Assembly: GCA_017622925.1 (NCBI GenBank)
Contig: JAGAQC010000001.1
Location: 1 to 64,000 of the forward strand
Length of the DNA: 64,000 bases
Source: Ruminococcus sp.
GTDB lineage: Bacteria > Bacillota > Clostridia > Oscillospirales > Ruminococcaceae
Direction of reading: 5' to 3'
Below the pieces are notes generated by a model, which was not told the DNA's origin, searched no databases, and saw only the letters and a program-made list of their open reading frames with translations. The position numbers and the translations under genes are program-made. Below are positions 50,900 to 60,545 of the stretch, one piece after another (the first letter of the stretch is position 1; each line of letters starts with the position of its first letter).

Positions 50900-51778
50900 G
50901 TGATAAAAAGCATGACAGGCTACGGCAGGTCGCAGAAAATACTCAACGGGCGTGATATTCTTGTGGAGATACGCTCCGTTAATCATAGATATTACGAGTA
51001 TAGCTCACGCATACCGAGAGCATATAATTATATTGACGAAAAGCTAAAGGCTCTGCTGAAATCGAAAATTTCGCGCGGTAAGGTGGACGTTTCGGTAACT
51101 ATCAGCAATATCGAGGGCAGAGATACGGAGATCGCCATAAACAAGGGCGTGGCTGAGGGGTACGTCAATGCGCTGAGAAGCGTTGCGGAGGACCTGAATG
51201 TCGCGGACGACCTCACGCTTTCAAAGCTTATAAAGCTGCCGGATATTTTTAACGTTCAGAAAACTCCCGATAACGAGGAGGAAGTGTGGAACGACGTATC
51301 CGAGGTCGCGGCGGAAGCTTTGGAGAGATTTGTTGCTATGCGCGAGACCGAGGGCGAAAAAATGCGGCTCGACGTTCTCGAAAAGTCCGAGTGCATCATG
51401 GAAATGGTCGCAAGTGTCGAGGAGCTTTCGCCTCAGACTGTTGAAAACTATCGGGAACGGCTTTACAAAAAGCTGAGCGAGGTTTTGGAAAGCCGTGATA
51501 TAGATGAACAGAGGATCGTTACCGAAGCGGCTGTTTTTGCCGAGAAAATTGCGGTCGATGAAGAAACAGTCCGCCTGAGAAGCCATATCTCGCAGCTTCG
51601 GGGGCTTGTAAATTCCGACGAATCTATTGGCAGAAAGCTGGATTTTATTGTTCAGGAAATGAACCGTGAAGTAAACACTATCGGCTCAAAGGCTCAGGAT
51701 CTCGGCATTACCAAGCTTGTGGTGGACATGAAAGCGGAGCTTGAAAAGATTCGCGAGCAGATACAGAACATCGAGTAA
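50900..51778 (+). CDS. yicC: YicC/YloC family endoribonuclease
   Basis: 292 residues starting at GTG (MIKSMTGYGRS), the family's usual start; GAAGGCGG lies upstream. Conserved parts are EIRSVNHRYYEYSSRIPR at the N-terminus and KLDFIVQEMNREVNTIGSKAQD at the C-terminus. Members are endoribonucleases that act in RNA turnover. It opens the conserved order yicC-remA-gmk-rpoZ-priA. Confidence 0.92.
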   Translation: MIKSMTGYGRSQKILNGRDILVEIRSVNHRYYEYSSRIPRAYNYIDEKLKALLKSKISRGKVDVSVTISNIEGRDTEIAINKGVAEGYVNALRSVAEDLNVADDLTLSKLIKLPDIFNVQKTPDNEEEVWNDVSEVAAEALERFVAMRETEGEKMRLDVLEKSECIMEMVASVEELSPQTVENYRERLYKKLSEVLESRDIDEQRIVTEAAVFAEKIAVDEETVRLRSHISQLRGLVNSDESIGRKLDFIVQEMNREVNTIGSKAQDLGITKLVVDMKAELEKIREQIQNIE

Positions 51779-51781
51779 GCT

Positions 51782-52039
51782 ATGAGAATGATAAATATTG
51801 GCTACGGAAATATGGTTTCCGCAGATAGGATAGTGACGGTCATCAGTCCTGATTCCGCGCCCATAAAGCGGCTTATTCAAGAGGCGAGGGACGACGGCAG
51901 GGCGATAGACGCTACATACGGCAGAAAAACAAGGGCGGTCATTGTGATGGACAGCGGACATATTGTCCTTTCGTCGCTCATAACCGACACTCTTGCTTCA
52001 AGGATAAATGAAAACGGAGGTGCAGACGAAGATGAATAG
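51782..52039 (+). CDS. remA: RemA / DUF370 family regulator
   Basis: 85 residues. [37 protein letters not shown] and the [20 protein letters not shown] segment are typical of RemA, a DNA-binding regulator of matrix genes and osmoprotection in Bacillus; in clostridia its targets are not known. The start is 3 nt after yicC. The 3' end overlaps gmk by 8 nt. Confidence 0.92.
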   Translation: MRMINIGYGNMVSADRIVTVISPDSAPIKRLIQEARDDGRAIDATYGRKTRAVIVMDSGHIVLSSLITDTLASRINENGGADEDE

Positions 52040-52637
52040 GGGACGACTTATAGTTTTTTCCGCTCCCTCGGGCTGCGGAAAGGGTACTATGCTGGCGGAG
52101 ATATTGAAAGACGAGAGTTTTTACTGCTCGATCTCCGCAACGACCCGTAAGCCCCGTGAGGGCGAGGTTGACGGCGTGAATTATTACTTCCTTGAAAAAG
52201 AGGACTTCGTTCAAAGAATTGACAGAAATGAATTTCTCGAGCATGCCTGCTACTGCGGCAATTACTACGGTACGCTTGTTTCCGAGGTCGAATCCAAATT
52301 AGATGCAGGCGTAAATGTTATACTTGAGATCGAGGTTCAGGGAGCTATGAAGATAAAGGAGCTTCGTCCCGACGCTCTGTTCGTGTTCATTGCGCCGCCG
52401 TCTGTAGGCGAACTCCGCAGACGTCTTAACAAAAGAGGTACGGAGACTCAGGAAGTGATCGACGATCGCATTGCTCAGGCAACCGAGGAGCTTAAATATA
52501 TGGGACGATACGATTACATCATTGTCAACGATGCTTTGGAGGACGCCGTAAACGACTTTTTCACGGTAATACGTGCAGAATCGCTGAAAACGTCCGCACA
52601 GGCTGAATTTATAGAGGAGGTTATCAAAAATGCTTAG
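52032..52637 (+). CDS. gmk: Guanylate kinase
   Basis: 201 residues phosphorylating GMP to GDP. The P-loop [11 protein letters not shown] at 10-20, [21 protein letters not shown] and [12 protein letters not shown] are GMP-site motifs. The ATG at 52032 gives a normal length; an in-frame ATG at 52008 within remA is possible but would add eight residues. GGAGGTG lies 11 nt upstream. The gene overlaps rpoZ by 8 nt. Confidence 0.95.
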   Translation: MNRGRLIVFSAPSGCGKGTMLAEILKDESFYCSISATTRKPREGEVDGVNYYFLEKEDFVQRIDRNEFLEHACYCGNYYGTLVSEVESKLDAGVNVILEIEVQGAMKIKELRPDALFVFIAPPSVGELRRRLNKRGTETQEVIDDRIAQATEELKYMGRYDYIIVNDALEDAVNDFFTVIRAESLKTSAQAEFIEEVIKNA

Positions 52638-52833
52638 ACCCGCAGTAAACCAGATAATTTCAAAGAACGAGAGCTGTTATTCGCTTGTTATCGCTGTTGC
52701 AAAGCGTGCGAGAGAAATTTCCGACGAGCTTTACGCAAACGGCGAGACCCTTGAGGAGAAGCCCGTAAAGACAGCGGTGGAGGAGCTTGCAAGCGGAAAG
52801 TGCAAGATAGTCAGCACAGTCAGCGAGGGATGA
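52630..52833 (+). CDS. rpoZ: RNA polymerase omega subunit
   Basis: 67 residues. [30 protein letters not shown] matches RpoZ, the small subunit that aids assembly of RNA polymerase. EEKPVKTAVEELASGK is the conserved second half. GGAGG overlaps the end of gmk. Position between gmk and priA is typical for Firmicutes. Confidence 0.93.
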   Translation: MLRPAVNQIISKNESCYSLVIAVAKRAREISDELYANGETLEEKPVKTAVEELASGKCKIVSTVSEG

Positions 52834-52836
52834 TCT

Positions 52837-55275
52837 TTGATTGCGGAAACTGCTGTCAGCGGTACTTCCTATTCCTTTGACATGCTTTTCAGCTATCGTG
52901 TCCCAAAGGGCATGACGCTGAAAAGAGGCTGCCGTGTTCTCGTTCCGTTTGGCAGGGGAAATCGGCGGCGTGTCGGAGTGGTCATGCGGCTCACCGAGGG
53001 CGATGAAACGTCCTTGAAGCCTGTTGCCGCTCAGATCGACAGTGAGCCAGTGCTGAATGAGGAACTGCTTCAATTGGCGGAATTTCTTCACGACCGCACT
53101 TTCTGCACATATTATGACGGTATAAAAACCATGCTTCCCCCTGCGATGAGCGTAAGAGCCGATGAAAATTTTCGGCTTGTCAAGGGATTTTCCGATACGT
53201 CATCTCTTTCGGAGAAAGCGGTGGAGCTGCTTGACGTGTTGAGTTCCGTTGAGGACGACAGTATTCTCACGGAGCTGCTGAAAAATTATACGGCGGAAAA
53301 CGGCAGGCTCTATGTTGACGAGCTTTTAGAGGCAGGCGCGCTCAGCTCCGCAAATATATTCAAGCAGACCGTCGGCGATGCTTCAGTGCGCATGATACGT
53401 CTTTCCGACAGGTATCTTGCCGACCCCGAAAGCTTTACCCTCACCCCGAAGCAGAAAAAAGCGGCGGAGTTCCTACGTGACTGGGGGAGCGCTTCGGTGA
53501 AAGAAGCGGCGTATATGTGCGGATTTTCCGAATCTGTTATTAAACGCCTTGCGGCAAACGGCGCGGCGGAGGAATACGATATGGAAGTCCTACGCGCTGT
53601 GGACGACGGTTCGGACGAACGCATCGACCCCGATTCCACTGTGCTTTCCGAGGAGCAGCAAAACGTCCACGACAGAGTTTTTTCCCGAATTTTCGAGAAA
53701 AAGCCTGCTGTGTTCCTGCTTCATGGAGTAACGGGCAGCGGCAAAACGTCTGTTTTTGAAAAGCTTATCGGAAATACCGTAAAACTCGGCAGACGTGCGA
53801 TGCTGCTTATTCCCGAGATAGGACTTACGCCGCAGGTTCTGACACGTTTCAGGTCGCTTTTCGGAGAGCGAGTGGCGGTTATCCACAGCGGACTTTCGCT
53901 CGGACAGCGGCTTGACGAGTACAAAAGAATAAAACGGGGCGAAGCGGACATCATAATCGGGACAAGAAGCGCAGTTTTTGCGCCTGCTGAAAATCTCGGA
54001 CTTATAATAATAGACGAGGAGGGCGAAAGGTCGTATAAATCCGACAGTTCCCCAAGGTATATGGCGCACGATATTGCAAAACAGCGGTGCGCTTATCATG
54101 GTGCATGCCTGCTTTTAGCGTCCGCCACGCCGTCCGTGGAAAGCTATTATTTGGCGGAAAAGGGCGTTTACAAGCTCCTTGAAATGAAAAAACGCTACAA
54201 CGACGCATGTCTCCCCGAGACTGTGATAGTCGATATGAACGAGGAACGCATGGAGGGTAATCCCTCGGAATTCAGCCAAAAACTGGTAGACGAGGTAAAT
54301 CTGAACCTGAAAAACGGCGAGCAGAGTATACTTTTGCTGAACCGCCGCGGCTTTCATACTATCATGAGCTGCGTGGACTGCTATCAGCCAATATACTGCC
54401 CGAACTGTTCTGTTCCGCTGACGTATCACAAGAAAAACGGCAAGCTTATGTGTCATTACTGCGGCTTTGCGGAAGACCCCGTGACGATTTGTCCCGTGTG
54501 CGGCTCAGACAGGCTGAAAAGCATGGGATTCGGGACTCAGCGGCTCGAGGAGGAGCTTAACGCACTGTTCCCAAACGCGCGTATACTGCGTATGGACGCG
54601 GATACGACTTTTTCCCGATATTCCTACGAGAAAGGCTTTAAGGCGTTCAAGGACGGAGAATACGACATTATGGTCGGAACGCAAATGATAGGCAAGGGGC
54701 TGGACTTCCCGAACGTCACGCTTGTGGGTGTGCTTTCGATAGATAAAGCGCTGTATGCCGGAGATTTCCGAAGTTATGAGCGGACTTTTTCCCTGATAAC
54801 TCAGGTCGTGGGACGGGGAGGTCGCGGCAGCCGCAGAGGACGCGCCGTTTTGCAGACCTTTATGCCCGACCATTACGTCATGAAGCTTGCCGCAGCGCAG
54901 GATTACAGGGGCTTTTACAATGAGGAAATTTCCATTCGCCGAACTCTTATATTTCCGCCGCTGTGCGATATGTGCGTGTTCTGCTTTGCAGGCGGAGATG
55001 AAGAAGCGGTAAGATCGGGAACTGAGGCGATAATTGCTTTGATGAACAAAAAGCTCGAAGCGTTGCAGCCGAAAACTCCCGTAAGGGTTCTCGGACCTGT
55101 AAGAGCCTCCTACGGCAGACTTAACGGGAAATTCCGCTGGCGGATAATCATGAAATTCAAGAATACCGCCGAAATGCGGAGCTTTATCAGCGATGTCCTT
55201 ATCGAGGGGGCAAAGCTGAAGGAAATGAAAAAAATAACATTCTACGCCGACATCAACGGGGACGTAGGTGTGTAA
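52837..55275 (+). CDS. priA: Primosomal protein N' (PriA helicase)
   Basis: 812 residues, starting at TTG 3 nt after rpoZ. An N-terminal DNA-binding domain is followed by the helicase core: Walker A HGVTGSGKTSVFE near 300, motif II IIIDEEGERSYKS near 392, LLASATPSVES, and VGTQMIGKGLDFPNVTLVG. Eight cysteines of the zinc module lie near 510-560 (CVDCYQPIYCPNC, CHYCG, CPVCG). PriA restarts stalled replication forks. Motif II reads DEEG where many PriA proteins have DEEH. The remainder looks complete. Confidence 0.95.
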   Translation: MIAETAVSGTSYSFDMLFSYRVPKGMTLKRGCRVLVPFGRGNRRRVGVVMRLTEGDETSLKPVAAQIDSEPVLNEELLQLAEFLHDRTFCTYYDGIKTMLPPAMSVRADENFRLVKGFSDTSSLSEKAVELLDVLSSVEDDSILTELLKNYTAENGRLYVDELLEAGALSSANIFKQTVGDASVRMIRLSDRYLADPESFTLTPKQKKAAEFLRDWGSASVKEAAYMCGFSESVIKRLAANGAAEEYDMEVLRAVDDGSDERIDPDSTVLSEEQQNVHDRVFSRIFEKKPAVFLLHGVTGSGKTSVFEKLIGNTVKLGRRAMLLIPEIGLTPQVLTRFRSLFGERVAVIHSGLSLGQRLDEYKRIKRGEADIIIGTRSAVFAPAENLGLIIIDEEGERSYKSDSSPRYMAHDIAKQRCAYHGACLLLASATPSVESYYLAEKGVYKLLEMKKRYNDACLPETVIVDMNEERMEGNPSEFSQKLVDEVNLNLKNGEQSILLLNRRGFHTIMSCVDCYQPIYCPNCSVPLTYHKKNGKLMCHYCGFAEDPVTICPVCGSDRLKSMGFGTQRLEEELNALFPNARILRMDADTTFSRYSYEKGFKAFKDGEYDIMVGTQMIGKGLDFPNVTLVGVLSIDKALYAGDFRSYERTFSLITQVVGRGGRGSRRGRAVLQTFMPDHYVMKLAAAQDYRGFYNEEISIRRTLIFPPLCDMCVFCFAGGDEEAVRSGTEAIIALMNKKLEALQPKTPVRVLGPVRASYGRLNGKFRWRIIMKFKNTAEMRSFISDVLIEGAKLKEMKKITFYADINGDVGV

Positions 55276-55290
55276 AGAGGATAGATCATT

Positions 55291-55752
55291 ATGGCACTTA
55301 GAAGAATATTAACGGATAAGGACGAATCGCTTCATAAGGTTTGCAGACCTGTGGAGAAATTCGATAACAAATTAGCTCAACTTTTGGACGATATGCACGA
55401 AACGCTCGATAAGGCGGAGGGGCTTGGCTTGGCTGCGCCGCAGATCGGAATATGCAGGCGCATATTTATAATGCACCTTGAGGAGGGCAATGTTGAAGCT
55501 ATAAATCCGGAAATTAAACTTAAAAAGGGCAAACAGCGTGTTCAGGAGGGGTGTCTTTCGTGTCCGAACGTGTGGGGATATGTGATACGCCCTGCCGTGG
55601 TGGTTCTTAAAGCGCAGGATCGCAGCGGAAACTGGTATGAGCGTGAGTTCACCAAGCTCGGCGCACAGTGCGCAAGCCATGAAAACGATCATCTTGACGG
55701 ACATGTGTTTACCGAGATAGTAGAGGAATTTTTCGTACCCGAGGAGGAGTAG
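55291..55752 (+). CDS. def: Peptide deformylase
   Basis: 153 residues removing the N-formyl group from nascent proteins. The three PDF motifs are present: GLGLAAPQIG near 45, EGCLSCPNVWG near 87 with the metal cysteine, and SHENDHLDG near 129 with the two metal histidines and catalytic glutamate. Three nucleotides separate it from fmt, whose product adds the formyl group that Def removes. Confidence 0.96.
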   Translation: MALRRILTDKDESLHKVCRPVEKFDNKLAQLLDDMHETLDKAEGLGLAAPQIGICRRIFIMHLEEGNVEAINPEIKLKKGKQRVQEGCLSCPNVWGYVIRPAVVVLKAQDRSGNWYEREFTKLGAQCASHENDHLDGHVFTEIVEEFFVPEEE

Positions 55753-55754
55753 GT

Positions 55755-56678
55755 TTGAAGATCGTATTTATGGGAACTCCCGAATTTGCCGTGCCGTGCC
55801 TGAGAGCGTTGGCAGAGTCCGAACACGAGACAGCGGCGGTATTTACTCAGCCTGACAGACCGAAAGGGCGAGGATACAAGCTTATCCCAACACCTGTTAA
55901 GGCGGCGGCGGAGGAATACGGCATTCCCGTGTATCAGCCGCTTTCCCTGAGAAAGGGCGACGACGCTGAACAGGCAATGAAGATTTTGAACGATATTGCT
56001 CCCGACCTGATAGCTGTTACGGCATACGGTCAGATACTTCCGAAAGAAATTCTGGAGCTTCCGAAGTACGGCTGCGTTAATATACACGCTTCGCTGCTTC
56101 CGAAATACCGTGGAGCTGCCCCGATAAACTGGGTGCTGCTGAACGGCGAAAAGGTCACGGGCGTTACCTCGATGCAGATGAATGAGGGTCTCGACACGGG
56201 AGATATGCTCATAAAGGAATCGGTCGATATAGGCGAGAATGAGACTTATTCCGAGCTATACAGCCGACTTTCCGTTATCGGCGGACGTGTCCTCATAGAA
56301 ACTATCGAGGGCTTGGAGCAGGGAACGCTCGTTCCCGAAAAGCAGGACGATTCTCTTAGCTGCTATTCGCCTATGATAAAAAAGGAAATGAGCAGTCTTG
56401 ATTTCAGCAGACCTGCGGAGGAGCTGCACAATATTATAAGGGGCGTTACAGGCTTCACCGTAATGGGCGGCAAGCGTCTGAAAGTGTTTGCTTCGGAAAT
56501 TTCGCACGATATTGCTCAGGGCGAAGCGGGTACTATAGCTGACGCCGACGTCTTTGCAGTAAACTGCGGTGACGGTGTGATAATATTCAACGAGATACAG
56601 CTCGAGGGAGGAAAACGCATGAAAACAGCCGACTTCCTTCGTGGCAGAAAACTTACAAAAGGCGAAAAACTCGGATAA
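55755..56678 (+). CDS. fmt: Methionyl-tRNA formyltransferase
   Basis: 307 residues starting at TTG behind GAGGAGGAG. KIVFMGTPEFAVPCLRALAES at the start, NIHASLLPKYRGAAPINW with the catalytic HxSLLPKYRG segment near 108-118, and the C-terminal tRNA-binding domain are present. It formylates initiator Met-tRNA. Placement after def is the usual order. Confidence 0.96.
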   Translation: MKIVFMGTPEFAVPCLRALAESEHETAAVFTQPDRPKGRGYKLIPTPVKAAAEEYGIPVYQPLSLRKGDDAEQAMKILNDIAPDLIAVTAYGQILPKEILELPKYGCVNIHASLLPKYRGAAPINWVLLNGEKVTGVTSMQMNEGLDTGDMLIKESVDIGENETYSELYSRLSVIGGRVLIETIEGLEQGTLVPEKQDDSLSCYSPMIKKEMSSLDFSRPAEELHNIIRGVTGFTVMGGKRLKVFASEISHDIAQGEAGTIADADVFAVNCGDGVIIFNEIQLEGGKRMKTADFLRGRKLTKGEKLG

Positions 56679-56693
56679 AAGGGGGATAATCAT

Positions 56694-57365
56694 ATGATGC
56701 TCGATATTTTATTGCTGGTCTTAATGCTCGTTTTGCCGCTTATTGCGCAGGCGGCGGTCACAGGTACGTTCAATAAGTACAGCAAGGTGAGAAATTCCAG
56801 AGGACTTACAGCCGATCAGGTCGCAAGAATGATCCTTGACAGCAACGGTCTGAGCCATATACGCATAGAGCATACGCCGGGTAAGCTCAGCGACCATTTT
56901 TCACCGAAAGAGGACGTTGTAAGACTTTCCGATTCGGTGTACGGTCAGACTTCCGTTGCGGCGATAGGCGTTGCGGCTCACGAGTGCGGTCATGCCTGTC
57001 AGCACGCCGAGAATTATACGCCGATCGTTTTGCGTTCGGCTATAGTTCCTGCGGTAAACATTTGCTCACGCCTTTGGTATATGGCGTTCGTACTCGGCAT
57101 TGTCTTATTCGATACCCTGCCGTTCCTCATTTATGTGGGGATCGCAATGTTCGGAGCCGTAGTTCTGTTTCAGCTTGTCACACTTCCAACGGAGCTTAAC
57201 GCAAGCCGCAGAGCATTGCAGACCTTGGAAAACGACGGAATACTGGAGATGTCCGAAGTGCCTATGGCGAGAAAGGTGCTGACCGCAGCCGCCATGACCT
57301 ACGTAACAGCTCTTGTAACCTCGATTATGCAGCTTGTACGCTTGCTGCTGAGGACAAGAAAATGA
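56694..57365 (+). CDS. Membrane zinc metallopeptidase (YugP-like)
   Basis: 223 residues with hydrophobic segments at the N-terminus, about 115-165 and near the end. The zinc site is HECGH in GVAAHECGHACQHAENY near 98-104. FSPKEDVVRLSDSVYGQTSVAAIGV precedes it as in the YugP family (zinc peptidase 2). Substrates are unknown. It is inserted between fmt and rsmB, as in many clostridia, and overlaps rsmB by 4 nt. Confidence 0.9.
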   Translation: MMLDILLLVLMLVLPLIAQAAVTGTFNKYSKVRNSRGLTADQVARMILDSNGLSHIRIEHTPGKLSDHFSPKEDVVRLSDSVYGQTSVAAIGVAAHECGHACQHAENYTPIVLRSAIVPAVNICSRLWYMAFVLGIVLFDTLPFLIYVGIAMFGAVVLFQLVTLPTELNASRRALQTLENDGILEMSEVPMARKVLTAAAMTYVTALVTSIMQLVRLLLRTRK

Positions 57366-58678
57366 CCGAACCGCGTTATCTTGCGGCAAAGCTTTTGGAT
57401 AAGACATTCAAAAGCGGCAGCTATTCAAATATTCAGCTTGGCAGCGGACTTGAACGCTCCGATCTTGACTCTCAGGGCAGGCGGCTCTGCACGGTGTTGT
57501 ACTACGGGGTCATTCAGCGCAGGATAACGCTCGACCACGTTTTAGCACGATATTGCTCTCGCCCGTTGGCAAAAATGGACAGCATAATTGTAACTATATT
57601 GCGCTGCGGATTGTACCAAATATTGTACATGGATAATATTCCCGACAATGCGGCGGTCAATGAAAGCGTCAGGCTTGCCAAGCAGTTCGGTAAAACAAGC
57701 GCGTCGGGCATGGTCAATGCGGTTCTGAGGAATTTCATAAGGGACGGAAAAGTTGTTATTTCTGAGCGCGATAAGGAAAATATTTCCGAACTCGGGCGTA
57801 TTTCGGCGGTCTGGTCGATTCCCGAGGAGCTTGCGGAAAGCCTTATATCGGACTACGGCGAGGATATTGTCGAACGCTTTATTAGATTCACTGTTACGGA
57901 CAGCGGCGAAACGTTTATCCGCAGAAATCCGCTGAAATGCACTCACGAGGAGCTTTCGGAGGCTCTGCACGGCGTGGAGCTTCAGACTGACGACCAACTC
58001 TGCTATCGGCTCAAAAGCGGTTCTGTCATCGACACGGACGCTTTCAGATCGGGATTTTTTCACGTTCAGGATATTTCGTCTCAACTATGCTGCATGGCTC
58101 TTGCGCCGACAGAAAACGACCGTGTGCTGGATATTTGCGCCGCTCCTGGCGGAAAGACGTTCACAATGGCGGAAATGATGAACGGCAGGGGCGAGATACA
58201 TGCCTTTGACCTCCACGAAAAGCGAGTGAAGCTGATACGAGAGGGCGCAGAACGTTTGGGACTTTCCAATATATCGGCAAAAACGGGGGACGCGATTGTG
58301 TTCATGCCCGAACTGCCGAAGTTTACGAAAATCCTGTGCGATGTGCCGTGTTCGGGCTATGGGGTCATAGGTCACAAGCCCGAAATAAAGTATAAAAGGC
58401 TGTCGGAGTTTGAGAGACTTCCCGAAATTCAGTACAATATTGCTGACAACGCTTTGAACTATCTTGCGGTCGGCGGAGAAATGGTTTACTCGACATGTAC
58501 GGTGCGAAAAGCCGAAAACGAAGCCGTCGTCCAAAAGATTCTGGAAAACCACCCCGAAACTGAGCTTGCGGAGCTTCCCGAGCTTTACGGCAGGTCATTC
58601 GATAACCCAAAAACATTTTTCCCGTGCGATTTTTCGGGGGACGGGTTCTTTATAGCGAAATTCAGAAAGAAATTTTGA
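57362..58678 (+). CDS. rsmB: 16S rRNA (cytosine-C5)-methyltransferase
   Basis: 438 residues. An N-terminal NusB-like domain (about 1-140) precedes the SAM-dependent methyltransferase with ICAAPGGKTFTMAEMM near 258, the catalytic cysteine in CDVPCSGYGVIGHKPEIK, and the second in VYSTCTVRKAENE. RsmB methylates C967 of 16S rRNA. Start overlaps the metallopeptidase stop in ATGA. Confidence 0.94.
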   Translation: MTEPRYLAAKLLDKTFKSGSYSNIQLGSGLERSDLDSQGRRLCTVLYYGVIQRRITLDHVLARYCSRPLAKMDSIIVTILRCGLYQILYMDNIPDNAAVNESVRLAKQFGKTSASGMVNAVLRNFIRDGKVVISERDKENISELGRISAVWSIPEELAESLISDYGEDIVERFIRFTVTDSGETFIRRNPLKCTHEELSEALHGVELQTDDQLCYRLKSGSVIDTDAFRSGFFHVQDISSQLCCMALAPTENDRVLDICAAPGGKTFTMAEMMNGRGEIHAFDLHEKRVKLIREGAERLGLSNISAKTGDAIVFMPELPKFTKILCDVPCSGYGVIGHKPEIKYKRLSEFERLPEIQYNIADNALNYLAVGGEMVYSTCTVRKAENEAVVQKILENHPETELAELPELYGRSFDNPKTFFPCDFSGDGFFIAKFRKKF

Positions 58679-58695
58679 TTCAAGAAGGTGAACCG

Positions 58696-59745
58696 TTGGA
58701 AAAAACAGATATTCTGAGCCTCGATCTGCACGAGCTTGAAGCCGAGCTTGTGAGAGCAGGCGAGAAAAAATTCAGGGCAAAACAAATTTTTCAATGGCTT
58801 CATGTAAAAAAAGTTTTCGATTTCGACAAAATGACTGATATTTCTGTCCAACTCAGAGGGCGATTGAAAGAAAATTTTTGTGTAAATGGACTATTTGTGC
58901 AGAAAAGACTTGAATCTTGTATAGATAATACTGTAAAATATCTGTATAGGCTTTGTGATGGGAACTTTGTGGAGACAGTCCTCATGGAGTACAGCTACGG
59001 CTACAGCCTTTGTATTTCCACGCAGGTGGGTTGTAAAATGGGGTGTCGGTTCTGCGCTTCGGCTATCGCAGGCTTCGTCAGAAATTTAGAGCCTTCGGAA
59101 ATGCTCATGCAGATATATGAGACTGAGAAAAACTCGGGCGTTAAGATCTCTGGGCTGGTGCTTATGGGCATTGGCGAACCGCTGGATAATTACGACAACG
59201 TGGTGAAGTTCCTGCGGCTTCTATCCCACAAGGACGGCAATAATTTCAGCCTGCGGCACGTTTCGCTTTCGACCTGCGGTATCGTTCCTAAGATATACGA
59301 GCTTGCGGAGCTGAAATTGGGACTTACCCTGTGTATTTCCCTCCACAGCGCCGAAAATTCTGCAAGAAGTGAAATAATGCCGATAAATCGGGCATATAAT
59401 ATACAGGAGCTTTTAGAAGCGTGCAGGACTTATATCGCCGAAACGGGGCGGCGTATCACCTTTGAGTACGCTGTTATGGACGGCGTGAACTCCTCGGAAA
59501 AAGACGCGGACAGGCTTGCCGCACTTCTCAGGGGTATGAACTGCCATGTGAATCTTATCCCCGTAAACAAGGTCAAGGAAAGACAATACACCACCGCAGG
59601 AACAGCCGTGGCAGACTTTGCAAAACGGCTCGAAAAGCGCGGTATCAACGCTACCGTGAGAAGAACTCTCGGAAGCGATATAGAAGCGGCGTGCGGTCAG
59701 CTCAGACGCGACGCCATAAACAGAGTGGGAAACGGAGGTGCATAG
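58696..59745 (+). CDS. rlmN: Dual-specificity RNA methyltransferase RlmN
   Basis: 349 residues from a TTG at 58696 preceded by AGAAGGTG; this gives the usual length, while the longer open frame runs back into rsmB. The radical SAM motif is STQVGCKMGCRFCAS near 112-126. LVLMGIGEPLDNYDNVVKFLR and HVSLSTCGIVP are typical, as is the C-terminal cysteine in SDIEAACGQLRR, which takes part in methyl transfer. It makes 2-methyladenosine in 23S rRNA and some tRNAs. Confidence 0.95.
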   Translation: MEKTDILSLDLHELEAELVRAGEKKFRAKQIFQWLHVKKVFDFDKMTDISVQLRGRLKENFCVNGLFVQKRLESCIDNTVKYLYRLCDGNFVETVLMEYSYGYSLCISTQVGCKMGCRFCASAIAGFVRNLEPSEMLMQIYETEKNSGVKISGLVLMGIGEPLDNYDNVVKFLRLLSHKDGNNFSLRHVSLSTCGIVPKIYELAELKLGLTLCISLHSAENSARSEIMPINRAYNIQELLEACRTYIAETGRRITFEYAVMDGVNSSEKDADRLAALLRGMNCHVNLIPVNKVKERQYTTAGTAVADFAKRLEKRGINATVRRTLGSDIEAACGQLRRDAINRVGNGGA

Positions 59746-59747
59746 GA

Positions 59748-60473
59748 ATGAGGTTCAGATTCGGCACTGACATCGGACTTCGGCGCGAGGAAAATCAGGA
59801 CGCTGTCAGATGCGAGTACTTCGGACATAATATTCTCGCCGTTGTCTGTGACGGCATGGGCGGCGAACGGGCAGGCAAGGAGGCAAGCGCGATCGCCATA
59901 AACGAATTTTTTCAGCGGTTTGCGGACGGCTACAGCGAAAGTCTCGGCGAGGACGATATACGAAAGCTTATGATCTCCTCGATCTCCGCCGCAAATTCCG
60001 TGATATATACCCGCGCAAGGCTGGATTTCAAGAATTTCGGCATGGGAACGACCTGTGTGGCAGCTTTTGTGACTGCCGACGCAGCGTATATCGCCAATGT
60101 GGGGGACAGCCGAGCGTACCTTATAACCGAAAACGGACTTTGCCCCGTAACTACCGACCATAACGTGGCTTCGCTGCTTTACGAGCAGGGGAAGATCACA
60201 GAGGCGGAAATGGCGGTGCATCCGCAAAAGCATATGCTGACACGAGCGGTCGGCGTTGAAAAAACGGTGCTGACGGATACTTTTATTTTGACATATGAGG
60301 ATAAGATAAGCCTGCTGCTTTGTTCGGACGGGTTGTCAGGCTATTGCAGCGACGAAGAAATATACGGTGTGTTATCGGGTACGGACTTCGATAATGCGGC
60401 GGAATCACTGATACAGCTTGCCTTGAACAAGGGCGGCAGAGATAATGTTACCGTGGCTGTTATCAGCGAATGA
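59748..60473 (+). CDS. stp: PP2C phosphatase partner of PrkC
   Basis: 241 residues. Metal motifs are REENQDAV near 14, VVCDGMGGERAGKEAS near 33, NVGDSRAYLIT near 113, CSDGLSGY near 186 and GGRDNVTVAVI near 230. The ATG at 59748 follows GGAGGTG. It is directly upstream of the kinase prkC, as in most Firmicutes, and should reverse its phosphorylations. Confidence 0.95.
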   Translation: MRFRFGTDIGLRREENQDAVRCEYFGHNILAVVCDGMGGERAGKEASAIAINEFFQRFADGYSESLGEDDIRKLMISSISAANSVIYTRARLDFKNFGMGTTCVAAFVTADAAYIANVGDSRAYLITENGLCPVTTDHNVASLLYEQGKITEAEMAVHPQKHMLTRAVGVEKTVLTDTFILTYEDKISLLLCSDGLSGYCSDEEIYGVLSGTDFDNAAESLIQLALNKGGRDNVTVAVISE

Positions 60474-60545
60474 TTTTTGTTTAATTTATTTTCAATATCG
60501 GTTTGCTGGGTACAACCGGCAGATCAGAAAAGGAAGGGTAAGGCA

